From: Erinaceus europaeus
Taxonomy: Eukaryota > Chordata > Mammalia > Eulipotyphla > Erinaceidae
Direction of reading: 5' to 3'
NCBI RefSeq assembly: GCF_950295315.1
Contig: NC_080164.1
Location: 106,849,587 to 106,913,586, forward strand
DNA length: 64,000 bases
The notes under the pieces were generated by a model. The model did not search any database. It was not told the origin of the DNA and worked only from the letters and a program-made list of their open reading frames with translations. The translations under genes were made by a program, and so were the position numbers. This document shows, piece by piece, positions 31,066-41,299 of the stretch; position 1 is the first letter of the stretch; each line of letters opens with the position of its first letter.

Positions 31066-31251
31066 AGGAAAAGAATCCCATTCATGATTTCCATGCTCCA
31101 TCTCTCAGTCTCTCCAAAAGGAGCTTCAGGTAGTTGGAGCTGGGGCTCAGCAGTTTAAGGGATACAGGGGTCTGGAGTTCCCTCCCTGGCACCACAATAA
31201 TCTAAAAGTTGATGCTAATGATTATGTTTGTCCTACTTAGTGTGTGAGAAT

Positions 31252-31430
31252 ACTGATATCTTCTTCTTCTTCTAGCATTTGCCCTTCTTCGGTAGCCAGT
31301 TAATGGCTTTGAAAGTGACTGGGATCCATGTGGATTCAGTCGGCTAGGAAGGATCGTCAGTTTCCCCATTGAATGGGTACTCACGGGATGCACCACAGGA
31401 AGGTCGATCCAATGCATCCCACTGATATCT
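31252..31430 (-). mobile_element. Lone (GAA)n-tailed retroposon fragment with exact TSD
   Basis: ACTGATATCT at 31,252-31,261 is repeated exactly at 31,421-31,430 and brackets a 159-bp insert. On the minus strand the insert ends CTAGAAGAAGAAGAAG, a trinucleotide tail rather than poly(A). It is CpG-rich compared with its surroundings (TTCGGTAGCC, GTCGGCTAGG, GATCGTCAG, TCACGGG, GGTCGATCC). No other copy is in the window. It may be the 3' end of a non-L1 LINE (RTE-like tails end this way) or a SINE built on one; the family is not recognised. Confidence 0.65.
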
Positions 31431-31593
31431 AATAGATTGGAAATGACATTTTGGCCATGAAAATGGTTGACTAAACTAATTTAGAGTAAAATATTACATT
31501 GCTGCCACAAATTGTTAGACTACTTTGAAAACAGATTATTTTCAAGTTGTCTTAATTAAATAATAAAAGCCTATCTAAATTATATATATATAG

Positions 31594-31832
31594 TTAGTGC
31601 TGGTTTGTACACTTGGTTAAGCACCCATAGTACACACACACAAAAAAAACCCAACAAACTAGAACCTGCTCAAGGATCTTGGTTTGAGCCCCCACCTCCC
31701 CACCTGCAGGGGGGAAGCTTCACAAGTGGTAAAGCAGGGCTGCAGGAGTCTGTCTCTCTCTCTCTCTCTCCCCCTTTACTTCCCTCTCCCCTCTCAATTT
31801 CTCTCTGTCCTATCTAATAAAATTTGAAAAGT
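31594..31832 (+). mobile_element. SINE-A with A-rich insertion
   Basis: TAGTGCTGGTTTGTACACTTGG head; an ACACACACAAAAAAAACCC insertion before CTAGAACCTGCTCAAGG; then CCCCACCTGCAGGGGGG, CT block and CTATCTAATAAAATTTG. Confidence 0.9.
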
Positions 31833-32084
31833 GGCCACCCAGCTCCATAACGCACTTTTCAATAACTTAAATCAGTACATTTGTTTATACCTCTGCTTCA
31901 TTTGGGGCCAGAGTTAGAACTGCATCTCATATAATTCCTAGGAGCATAATACTTGAGCTCTAACCCATATGACTTAAATTCTAGATATATTATTAACACA
32001 TGGAAATGTGGTATCTAAGACATTTGCTTGCTATTGGTTACATAGTACTCATTACAATAGCTGTGAACATTAGAAAGCTGCTGT
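31833..32084. other. AT-rich spacer
   Basis: No recognised element. Confidence 0.4.
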
Positions 32085-32290
32085 TCCCCCTTCCTACTCT
32101 ATTGGGGGACTTCATGGTGTACAGTACAGTTGTTGACACATGAGCTTAACTTCTCATCTTCCCATGCCTGGTGTCTGCAGAACTCTGTCTCCCAGCTTGG
32201 TTTTTGATGCCCTCATGCACCAGGATCCCCAAGCCACACCCTCTGAACCCTCTGTCCTCTCTCTTGAGTCCTTTGCATGTCTGTGTAGAT
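32085..32290 (-). mobile_element. L1 3'UTR fragment, reverse
   Basis: TACAGTACAGTTGTTGACAC and the following sequence parallel 38,330-38,520, which ends with the L1 phrase CAGAGTCCTTTATTTTGGTG in reverse. Confidence 0.55.
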
Positions 32291-33294
32291 TTATCCAATC
32301 AAGTTGATGCTGACAGGACTACTTCTCCTTCCTTAAGTAACTGGTAAATGAAAATTGTTCTCTAGTAGTTCAAAGAAGAAAGTGCTACAAAACTATTAGC
32401 TGGAAGAGCTTTCTGCCCGACTGAACTAATTTCCTATTCATTTCATTAAAAGGAAAACTTTTGATAGGGCTTATAAATTGCAGCATGTTGCTAGCAGACT
32501 AATAGCTTGAGGAAAAACATGTAATGGCTCTCCTTAATCAAAATAAGAGCAAGTTGTTGTTTATTCAGCTGAGGGACCTTGCATCAAGGGTAATTGTTTT
32601 AGTATTTCTCTGCCAAATCCAAAGTGACCCCTACAAACAGGACCTGTGAAACAAGCCTATAATGTCTAGGAAGAAACTCACGAACTTGGCTATGATGGAG
32701 GGGAGGCCATGTGTAATGCACCTATCCACTGGTTTCCCCACTTTCTGATTGAGGTAGGATTTATTTTGGGCTTGGTATAGTGCCATCACCAGCAGGCAGC
32801 CATGCTAGTCTATCTGTATGGAATTCTGGGAGAGAAGTCCATGGGTGGAGGTTTGCTGGTGAGGATTTTCAACTGTTGGGAGCTTGGACAGCCTTTTTAT
32901 AATATTCTCTGTGGCACATCAAGGTGCGAAGAATGAAGCTCACATGGACATTAAGTTTTCTACATAAGAAATGTATATATCTCAGTGCCTCTGTGAACTA
33001 CACATCAAGATTGGCTGTTCCCACAACCACATAAACCTCTACTTATGTTATCTCTAGCAGCTCGTCATGCCAACAGGTGCGCCTCCTGACTCTCTGGGAA
33101 CATCAGCTTCTGATGAGACAGGGACTCAAGGTGTGTGAAGAGCTGGAAGGATGGAGGAAGCTATGATCTTCTGCCTGTGTTGACTCAAAACTTATGGTGT
33201 TATGTGTAGCTACTTCCTTCTGAAACCAGTTTCTGTGTGATTTACTTTTTTGCTTTGTTTTCATCCCCAGTGCTTCCACCTCTCATATGTGCAT

Positions 33295-33334
<40 letters not shown>

Positions 33335-34210
33335 TTCCAAGCAGACAGTGAGTGTAGATTCTCCTTAGTAGCTCTGGCTGTTGTCTTGGCTGAGTGAATA
33401 GAGTGCTTTGGGCTGTGTTCAGTCTCTTGGTTTCCTGTGATTGGCTGCTGTGTTCTGTTTTCTCCTCAGGATTTCATTGCTCTGGCCAAATCAATTGATT
33501 TGGAAGTGAATCTGTTCTCTGTAAACATGTCAACCTCTTCTTTGTGTGTGGTTATGTGATTTTCATGTGGAAATGAGGTTTCCATGGGAGGAGAATCTCT
33601 CTGCCAACTTCCTTGGGCAGGACCCCCAAGGGCACTGGGAGATCTACGGCACAGGTAACTTTAAAGAACGGCAAGATGGGCTTGGGGATAATGTCCCAAG
33701 TAACATAGAGAAAATGGGTCCCCACCGGCTTTCTGCTACAACAGGTTAGAATTGTTTAAAAGTTACAACTGGAGGTCCCCTGAAGGGACAGTGAACAGGT
33801 CACCAGCTGCCTAAGGCATCAGTATGACATCAAGCCCCACCTGTTATAGCCAGACATTCTCCCCAGCTCAAACTCTGGGAACCACCACAGTGTTTATTTT
33901 TCAGGTTGGAAATGATATGAATGGGAACTGACCTAGCATAAGAAGTATGTTAAAAAAATAAATAGCAAAACTCTACAGCTGCAAATAGTTCTTTGGGCAG
34001 TCTACATGTATCCACAGTGTTACAACTATTTTTGTTCTCTCCATTTCCATGATCAGAAGCAAGTTTCATTATGAACACATTGTACTAATCCAGAAGCCTT
34101 CAACAGGCACATTTCTTCTTCAAGGAAGAAGAATCACTGTGAGTCAATAGAACAGCAGATCTGCTTTATGACAGACAGCAGAGGAGCACCTTCTGCTTAG
34201 AGTTCTCTTA
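32291..34210. other. Unique DNA with candidate conserved block 32,390-32,650
   Basis: It contains (AC)n at 33,297-33,332. The 32,390-32,650 part has many homeodomain-type cores (CTCCTTAATCAAAATAAG, GGGTAATTGTTTTAG) and no repeats. The 67-codon frame at 33,546-33,749 was considered as an exon and not accepted. Confidence 0.4.
33297..33332. repeat. (AC)n microsatellite
   Basis: About 18 AC units without interruption. Confidence 0.97.
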
Positions 34211-34214
34211 AAGC

Positions 34215-34286
34215 TTTCCCTTCCTTCCTTCCTTCCTTCCTTCCTTCCTTCCTTCCTTCCTTCCTTCCTTCTTTCCTTCCTTTCTT
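34215..34286. repeat. (TTCC)n microsatellite
   Basis: TTCC units grade into TTTC and abut the tail of a reverse SINE. Confidence 0.97.
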
Positions 34287-34522
34287 TTTTTATATTTATT
34301 TATTTATTTCCTTTTGTTGTTGTTTTATTGTTGTGGTTATTATTGTTGTTGGATAGGACAGAGAGAAATGGAGAGAGATGGGGAAGACAAAGAACGGGAG
34401 AGAAAGACACCTGCAGACCTGCTTCACCACTTGTGAAGCAACTCCCCTGCAGGTGGGGAGCCGGGGGCTTGAACCAGGATCCTACGCCAGTCCTTGTACT
34501 TTGCGCCATGTGCACTTAACCC
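34287..34522 (-). mobile_element. SINE-A-long, reverse
   Basis: TTTATTTATTTCC tail side, TTGTTGTTTTATTGTTGTGG, GATAGGACAGAGAGAAATGG, CTCCCCTGCAGGTGGGGAGC. It ends at ATGTGCACTTAACCC; the outermost head is missing. Confidence 0.93.
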
Positions 34523-34536
34523 TTTCTTTCTTTTTT

Positions 34537-34605
34537 AAAAAAAAATTATAAAAATATTTTATTCATTTATTGGATAGAGACAGAGAGAAATCAAATGGGA
34601 AGGGG

Positions 34606-34652
<47 letters not shown>

Positions 34653-34775
34653 GACCTGTAGCCCGGCTTCACTGCAAAGCCTGCTCCCTTGTAGGTGGAG
34701 ACTGAGGGCTTGAACCAGGGTCCTTGGGCATTGTAACTTGCCCACTCAACCAGGTGTGCTACCACTCCATCTCCC
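34537..34775 (-). mobile_element. SINE-A, reverse, with internal (GATA)n
   Basis: GGATAGAGACAGAGAGAAATC body interrupted by (GATA)n at 34,608-34,651; head CAACCAGGTGTGCTACCAC. Confidence 0.92.
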
Positions 34776-34786
34776 AAGTTTTCCAT

Positions 34787-34957
34787 TTTTAAAAACTTTA
34801 TTGATTTGATTTGATAGGATAGGATAGAGAGAAATTGAGAGGGGAGGGGATAGAAAAGGGGAGACTCTTAGGGATAGAGAAGGGAGTGGGGACTTGAACA
34901 TGGTTCCTTGTACATGGCAATATATGAACTTTACTAGGTGTGATACTGTCCAGCCTC
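34787..34957 (-). mobile_element. SINE-A, reverse, internally deleted
   Basis: TTGATAGGATAGGATAGAGAG, then a jump to GAGTGGGGACTTGAACATGG; the GTGAAGCAGG part is lost; head TAGGTGTGATACTGTCC. Confidence 0.85.
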
Positions 34958-35019
34958 AAAGTTTTATTTCTTCTCTCTCTTTCTTCTCTCCTCCCTCCCC
35001 CCAACTCCTACCCCTCTGA

Positions 35020-35140
35020 ATGCCGCAAGCACTGATCAGCTCTGGCTTATGGTGGTGTAGGGGATTGAACTTGGGGCTTTGGAGCCCCATGCATGAGAGT
35101 CTCTTTGTAGAACCATTATGCTGTCTACCTCCACCCACCC
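35020..35140 (-). mobile_element. SINE-B, reverse
   Basis: GCACTGATCAGCTCTGGCTT, GGGGATTGAACTTGGGGC, GAACCATTATGCTGTCTACC. Confidence 0.88.
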
Positions 35141-35296
35141 TTAAAGTTTTCCATTTAATTTCAGGTAAGTCAGTCCCAGCATGAAATACTTAAGCATCTG
35201 AAGTGTTATATTATGATGCAGAAGTGGAGAAAAATCTTACTTCTCAGTCTGGAAATATTATGAAATAGTTTGTGTGTGACAAAAAGTCTTACACTT

Positions 35297-35500
35297 TTTC
35301 AATTTATTTATTTATTGAATAGAGACAGAAATAGAGAGGGAGGGGGAGACAGAGAGGGAGAGAGACAGAGAGACATCTGCTGCTCTATTTCACCACTTGT
35401 GAAGCCTCCCCCATGAAGGTGGGGACCAGGGTTTGAACCCCGGAACCTTGTGAATTGTAAAGTGTATGCTTAACCAGGTGCACCACCACCTGCCCCCCTC
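35297..35500 (-). mobile_element. SINE-A, reverse, full length
   Basis: AATTTATTTATTTATTGAATAG, ATTTCACCACTTGTGAAGCC, GGGTTTGAACCCCGG; head CAGGTGCACCACCACCTGCC. Confidence 0.95.
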
Positions 35501-35559
35501 CCTTTGCTTTAAGATTTGGAATCTATAAATTTCCCTAAAAAGCTGCTAGTGATTTTTAA

Positions 35560-35716
35560 AAATTATTTATTATTTGATCTAGATATACACATACCTGGGG
35601 GAGGGAGATATCACAGCACCAAAGCTTCCTTCAATATTCTGGGTGCTGGGCTTGAACCTGGGTCAAACACATTTGCAAAGCAGCACATTACAGGCAAGCT
35701 ATTTCACTGATCCCTT
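35560..35716 (-). mobile_element. SINE-D, reverse
   Basis: CACCAAAGCTTCCTTCAATA, GCTTGAACCTGGGTCAAAC, GCAAGCTATTTCACTG. Confidence 0.65.
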
Positions 35717-36104
35717 TGAATGAGAATTATTTTCCAGAATCCAGGGCAGTGTTCTTCTCTGAACAAACTTTGGTGAATGCCCAGCAAGCGGGCCTTCATT
35801 AAAGCCAAGAGGGAAAGCAGACCTTTGAAATAATCACTGATTTGATAGAAGAGGCTGGCAGGTGGCTTACTTGAAGTGCACACACATGCGCAAGGGTGAA
35901 ACTAACCTCTCATAAATAGCGGGCACAGGGGGGGGTACCAGTATGGATTTATATTTTGAAATAAATATAACTATGTAGTTATCATTTTGTGTAGGACACT
36001 GAGGCCTTCTTATTAAAATAGTGCCATCCTAGATATAAATGTTCTTTTCACTGTGTTGTTGGAAAAATTGTGATGTATTCTTTCTATGTGAAAAAATGCA
36101 TTGT
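35717..36104. other. Unique non-coding DNA
   Basis: No recognised repeat; short G-run at 35,927-35,936. Confidence 0.4.
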
Positions 36105-36105
36105 G

Positions 36106-36332
36106 AGGGCTAGATGGTGCTGCCCCTGGTTATGTGCACACATTATAGTTCACAAAGACCTGGGTTCAAGCCCCTGGTCCCCACCTGCATGGAGAAAGCT
36201 TCACGAGTGGTAAAACAAGGCTGCAAGTGTCTTTCTGTCTCTTTCCCTCTCTGTCTCCCCCTCTGATTTCAATTTCTCTCGTCTTTATGCAAAAATCAAT
36301 GAATGGATGAATTAGTTAATTTAAAAAACAAC
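36106..36332 (+). mobile_element. SINE-A
   Basis: GGGCTAGATGGTGCTGCCCC head, GGGTTCAAGCCCC, CCCCACCTGCATGGAG, CT block, diverged A-rich tail. Confidence 0.93.
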
Positions 36333-36973
36333 AAAAATGCATCCTGACTTTTCCTGTAGCTCAATATTTTCATCTCAGGTTGAAAATATTTTCATCATGT
36401 AAATGAGCCAGCACTGTTTTTTCTCCAGCATAGTATAGTCTCCCAGTCCCTGGGTTTTTGGTTATACATCTGTGCGAGTTTGTTACTAAACAATTTAGTT
36501 TAAGTAGCTTTTGATGAATTTCTCCGAGGTTACTGAATTTCTCCGAGGAGCAACCCCAGTGCAAGAGGGACAATGTGTGTCAAGCATTTCAGCAATGTTA
36601 GGTCGGCTGGAAATGAAACCCTGTGGCCATTACTATGGTTTCTCCCAGAATTCTTTCTGATGGCTCACTTTTGAGTAGGACTTGGCTTGTGATCTGGTTT
36701 CTTTGTCATGCACTTTAACTTGGGTCCATATTTAGATGAAAGCTTCCCTTTTCCAACCCTTTAGGTCTAAGCTGATTTCTTTGGTTAAGTAAACAGGAAA
36801 AAGATCTCCCCACTCAGTCATTCATTTAGAAATGAGGCTGACCAAAGAGTTGGCCACTGAGAAGAACATGAGGTTGCAAGTCAGCGCCAGGTTTTCAGTC
36901 CTCTTTGTGCTGTTCTCAGCTGTTGGAAGTGGCCACTCTGCAGGGTCCTTAAATCCCCATCCATAAATGCAGG
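36333..36973. other. Unique non-coding DNA with a 19-bp-period duplication
   Basis: TGAATTTCTCCGAGG occurs at 36,515-36,529 and 36,534-36,548. No gene is supported. Confidence 0.4.
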
Positions 36974-36984
36974 TTTTTTCTTCC

Positions 36985-37054
<70 letters not shown>

Positions 37055-37094
37055 TTCCTTCCTTCCTTCCTTCCTTCCTTCCTTCCTTCCTTCC

Positions 37095-37139
<45 letters not shown>

Positions 37140-37142
37140 CTT
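36974..37142. repeat. 169-nt pyrimidine-only tract: (TTTC)n(TTCC)n(TC)n
   Basis: An uninterrupted C/T run composed of TTTC, then TTCC, then TC units. The tetranucleotide parts have mirror symmetry of the kind that can form triplex DNA. Confidence 0.97.
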
Positions 37143-37780
37143 ACTTGTGTGCTAATTGACACACTGCCCACCTTCGCAGTGATTTTTCTTCTTCTTGTCA
37201 ATATATGAATCCCAGCCCGATGCCATATTCACCCTTTCCTCTGTGTTTATATCAGTGCTGGGGTGGGGGTGAAATCGGTCTTTAATTTAATCTCGAAATT
37301 GACAAACTCTCCCCATCTGGCTTGCTACACAATGGTTTTGTCAATTTCAGGGCAGCCTCTGAAGACCAACAGATCCTGACCTCTAGACTCATCCAATTTG
37401 TCTGCCTTAACTCTGACAGAGGAACAGATGATAAAAGGAGCATCCATTGTTAAGGACTTTCCCTGAGAGGGGAGTGGAGAATGCCTTCCTCTCAGCTCCC
37501 TTTAGAAAAGAGAGAGATTACATGGAACAAAAGAAAAAAGGGCAGTGATTTCCCCTCTGAAGGAAGGAAGGTGCACTTGGCAAAACACCTTCCAGTTTGC
37601 TTCCATGAAAAATAACTAGAAATGTGTGTATGGTGGGCATACCCACGTGTCCCTAGAGCTGGGTCACTTTCAGTATGTTTGGAGAAGTGTCTTTTGTGAA
37701 TTCACTTTTTTGCTTGCAAGATGATTATGCACACAAATCGAAAGCCCTCTGATTCATTTTATTATTTAATTTTTAAAATT
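37143..37780. other. Unique non-coding DNA
   Basis: No recognised element. Confidence 0.4.
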
Positions 37781-37784
37781 AATT

Positions 37785-37984
37785 TTTATTTCTTAAATAT
37801 TTTATTTATGCATTATTGGATAGAGACAGAGAAATTGAGAGGGGGAGATAGAGAAGGAGAGAGAGAAGACATCTGCAGCCCTGCTTCACCACTGATTAAG
37901 CTTCCCCCCCTGCAGGTGGCTTGAACCTGGGACCTTGTGCACTGTAATAGGTGTGTTTAACCAGGTGCAACACCACCTGGCCTC
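37785..37984 (-). mobile_element. SINE-A, reverse, internally deleted
   Basis: TTATTGGATAGAGACAGAG, CACTGATTAAGCTTCCCC. CTGCAGGTGG joins directly to CTTGAACCTGGG; head AACCAGGTGCAACACCACC. Confidence 0.93.
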
Positions 37985-38007
37985 CTCCTTCTTATTTTTT
38001 ATTATTA

Positions 38008-38160
38008 TTTTTAAAGATTTTATTTATTTATTAATGAGAAAGATAGGAGGAGATAAAGAGCCACACCTCACTCTGGTACATGTACTGCTGGGGATTGAAC
38101 TGGGGAATCTCATGCTTGAGAGTCCAATGCTTTATCCACTGTGCCACCTCTGGGACTACT
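38008..38160 (-). mobile_element. SINE-C, reverse
   Basis: TTTATTTATTAATGAGAAAG tail, TGCTGGGGATTGAACTGGGG, GAGAGTCCAATGC, TTATCCACTGTGCCACCTC head. Confidence 0.92.
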
Positions 38161-38311
38161 CTCCCTCTGATTTATACTGAAATAAGCTTTCTTCCCAATG
38201 TTTTCAGTGCCTTTTAAAGAAAGTGAGTTCCTTCTGGGGACTAACATTAACAAGGACATTCTCAACAGGTTAACAGGCACTTGTTAAGTAAGAAGTGCCT
38301 CAGTTTTCTTT

Positions 38312-38525
38312 TTTCCTTTATTGGGCGATACTTGGTTTACAGTGGACAGTAAAATACAGTTGTTGGTACATGTGTAACATTTCTCAGTTTTCCACATAAC
38401 AGTTTAACCTCCTCACCTAATTCCTCCTCTGACATCATGTTCTAGGACCTGAACACCACCCCTCAACCCCAATCCACCCTATCCCACCCCAGAGTCCTTT
38501 ATTTTGGTGCAATGCACTAAGTTCT
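38312..38525 (-). mobile_element. L1 3' end fragment, reverse
   Basis: The right part reads CAGAGTCCTTTATTTTGGTGC, the reverse of the L1 3'UTR phrase seen at 23,585; the left reads GTTTACAGTGGACAGTAAAATAC. Confidence 0.75.
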
Positions 38526-38629
38526 ACACTTTGAGAGCATGTGAATGCATTACAGGAATGGCTTCATTTGTATCTAAAACTGAGTTTCATAAGCTTTAAT
38601 TTTAGCATTGCTTGTTAGAAATAGAATAT

Positions 38630-38740
38630 CAGGGCCAGTAAAACAGCTCACTGGGATCCTGGGCTGCTTCATCTCCTGTGAAACCCAAGTTTCAGCCTCC
38701 ACAACATTGAAGGAAGTTTTGGTGCTGTTTTCTCTGTCCA

Positions 38741-38804
<64 letters not shown>

Positions 38805-38890
38805 TGTCTGTCTATCTATTTATCTATCTATCATTTATCTATCTCTTCTCTCTGCTTTCTGTCTCTATCTTAAAAGAAAAGAAAAAAAGG
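38630..38890 (+). mobile_element. SINE-D with a large compound microsatellite
   Basis: GGGCCAGTAAAACAGCTCAC head, CCCAAGTTTCAGCC, TTGAAGGAAGTTTTGGTGC, then (TGTC)n(TGCC)n(TGTC)n(TATC)n at 38,741-38,845, ending in poly(A). Confidence 0.75.
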
Positions 38891-38975
38891 AAACAGAAAG
38901 TAAGCTCCTTCCCTCATCAGATTAGCTTTTTCTTCATCTACCTTTACATCCCTGATTTTTGAAATTTTCATTTAA

Positions 38976-39262
38976 GGGGCCAGGTGGTAGCACACTGGGT
39001 TAAGCGAACACTGTATGAAGCACAAGGACCTGTGCAAGGATCCATGTTTGAGCCCCCAGCTCCCCACTTGCAGGGGAGACGCTTTGCAAGAGGTGAAACA
39101 AGTCTGTAGGTGTCTCTCTGTCTCTCCCTCCTCTCTCAAATTCTCTCTGCCCTATCCAATAAAATGGAAAAAAAAAAAAAAAAAAAGGACCACCAGCAGC
39201 AGTGGATTCTTAGTACAGGCACTGAGCCCCAGGGATAACTCTGGAGGCAAAATAATAATAAT
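38976..39262 (+). mobile_element. SINE-A-ext
   Basis: GGGGCCAGGTGGTAGCACAC head, CCAATAAAATGG plus A-run, CAGCAGCAGTGGATTC extension, CTCTGGAGGC and (AAT)n. Confidence 0.95.
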
Positions 39263-40360
39263 ATTCCATTTATTGTGGAAAGGAGTTCTGAGCAGAGCTA
39301 TGTCTCTAAGAAATACTTATACTTTGATAGGCCCATACGAACCCGTTAGAGAAGTTTGGTGAGAGAAGATCAGAAACAGATCTCTTAATGCCCAATGCCT
39401 GTTTTGAAACCTCTTTGGTCCAGTATTCAACACGTAACTTCTTCAGTGATAATTTTTTCTAAGTTTGTGCTAATGCTGATTGAATCCCAAGTTGCCTAGT
39501 CTCTCATGTATGCTGAGAGACTAAACATACAGAGACTCCTTGGCACCATCATGAAGTTATTGATGGTTTGCTCTTTCACAGAATGTAAATGGATTTTGAT
39601 TTGTACATTTACACTCACCCCAGTACCACTTGCTAAGTCTTCCCGGTGATTTAAGCTATCTGCATGGCTGTCCTTTTTTCCTCACTAGCAAATGAGTAAT
39701 TTTCCTGTCTTGCCCTGTCAAATCTGGAGAACATTTTTTTTTCGAGAACCCCGGAATGAGCTGTGATAACTGGCTCTTGCAGTTTTAATATCTCCTTATT
39801 GAATTTTGATATCCCCTTTTTTGATTTAATCATAAAGTAGACCATGGATGTGGCATCTTTGGCGGATGCAATTTTTTTTTAAACTAAAGAAAGACACTGT
39901 AATTGAAATAGAATATTAGCTGGGAGTGAGAGTGGAGGTTTCCTATCTATCTTTGCCTTGAGATTATTTATTAATAACATAGTTGGCCTTTGGATCTATG
40001 AATAAGGTTGATCCACCAGCTATCTCTAACTCTGGGTTCTCAAATGAATGGCTTGTGAAGCTCACTGTAATAACCAGGAATATGTAACTTCTGCCAATGT
40101 TTTAAAAGCTCTTGACCTAGTTACTAGAGGCCTTATACACCTAGTGCTAGGTTGGGAACGAATGACTAAGCACAATTTGAAAGTTTAGATTTACTGAGAC
40201 ATATGGAGTGTGTTTTTTTTTTTTTTTCATTTTTTTTTAACCATCTGCAGTGCTATTGATTTTTCACAGATTAAAAAATTGCTAAACTATTAAACCCATC
40301 TTTTTTTTTTTTTCCATCCACTAACCAAAATGCACATTGCTGATAAAGACACTTCAAAAA
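39263..40360. other. Unique AT-rich non-coding DNA
   Basis: No recognised repeat; T-runs at 40,212-40,226 and 40,301-40,312. Confidence 0.4.
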
Positions 40361-40369
40361 CACTCTTTA

Positions 40370-40733
40370 TACCACAACTTGCTCAGCCACTCATCTGTTC
40401 TTAGACACCTGGGCTGCTTCCAGGTTTTGGCTATTACAAATTGTGCTGCTAAGAACATATGTGCACACAGATCTTTTTGGATGGGTGTGTAGGTTTCCTT
40501 AGGATATATCCCCAGGAGAGGAATTGCAGGATTATAGAGTAGATCCATTTCTAACCTTCTGAGAGTTCTCCAGACTGCTCTCTACAGAGGTTGGACCAAT
40601 TGACAATCCCACCAGCAGTGCAGATGGGTTCCTTTGACCCCACAACCTCTCCAGCATTTGCTGCTGTTACCTTTTCTGATGTGTGAAATTCTCACAGGAG
40701 TGAAGTGGTATCTCTTTAAAGAGTATGCATGGG
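40370..40733 (-). mobile_element. L1 ORF2 3' segment, inverted part
   Basis: On the minus strand: TGGAGAGGTTGTGGGGTC, TGCTGGTGGGATTGTC, GAGAGCAGTCTGGAG, GCAGCCCAGGTGTC, GCTGAGCAAGTTGTGG. It stops abruptly before the L1 end; the end of L1 appears on the other strand at 40,906. Confidence 0.88.
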
Positions 40734-40734
40734 T

Positions 40735-40905
40735 GGGGGAGATAGCGTAATGGTTATGCAAACAGACTCTCATGCCTGAGGCTCCAAAGTCCCAGGTTCA
40801 ATCCCCCACACCACCATAAACCAGAGCTGAGCAGTGCTCTGGTGTTTCTTTCTGTGTCTCTGTCTGCATCTTTCTCAAAAATAAAATAAATAAAATATTT
40901 TTTAA
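40735..40905 (+). mobile_element. SINE-B, best full-length copy
   Basis: GATAGCGTAATGGTTATGC head, CCAAAGTCCCAGGTTC, GAGCAGTGCTCTGGTG, short CT tract, (AAAT)n tail. It lies exactly at the L1 inversion junction. Confidence 0.93.
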
Positions 40906-41026
40906 AAGAATTTGATATTGTTATATGGGAAATTGAAAAATGTTATGCATGTACAAACTATTGTATTTACTGTCAAATGTAAAACATTAATTCCCCAATA
41001 AAGAAATTAAAAAAAAAAGAATTTGA
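40906..41026 (+). mobile_element. L1 3' terminal segment
   Basis: ATTGAAAAATGTTATGCATG, TATTTACTGTCAAATG, TAATTCCCCAATAAAG and poly(A), the same terminus as at 23,700-23,765. Confidence 0.9.
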
Positions 41027-41051
41027 ACGAACTTAAAAAAAAATATATGCA

Positions 41052-41264
41052 TGGGGACAGGCAGTGGTGCACCTGGTTAAGCACCACTGGTGCTTAAGTG
41101 CCCAAGGACCCAAATTCAAGCCCCTGGTCCCCCTGGTGAAAACTTCACGAGTGGTGAAGCAGGGCAGCAGGTCTTTCTCTGTCTCTCTCCCTCTTTATCA
41201 CACTCCCCTCTCAATTTCTCTGTCTCTATCCAATAGTAAACAAATACAATATTAAAAGAATACA
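41052..41264 (+). mobile_element. SINE-A
   Basis: GGGACAGGCAGTGGTGCACC head (with a local GGTGCTTAAG duplication), CCCCTGGTCCCCCTGG with the CTGCAGGGG part lost, GTGAAGCAGGGCAGCAGG, A-rich tail. Confidence 0.93.
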
Positions 41265-41299
41265 CACAACAGAGCCTTAGTGTGAGATTCACTGTTTTA

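Noticed and set aside
33546..33749. 67-codon frame followed by CACAGGTAAC, considered as an exon with donor site
   Set aside because: The possible donor lies inside the frame, no acceptor with a convincing pyrimidine tract matches, and the protein is not recognised.
34600..34655. CRISPR-like spacing in tetranucleotide arrays
   Set aside because: Simple microsatellites without spacers, in a mammalian genome.
36515..36548. 19-bp-period duplication TGAATTTCTCCGAGG
   Set aside because: Only two units; ordinary slippage is sufficient.
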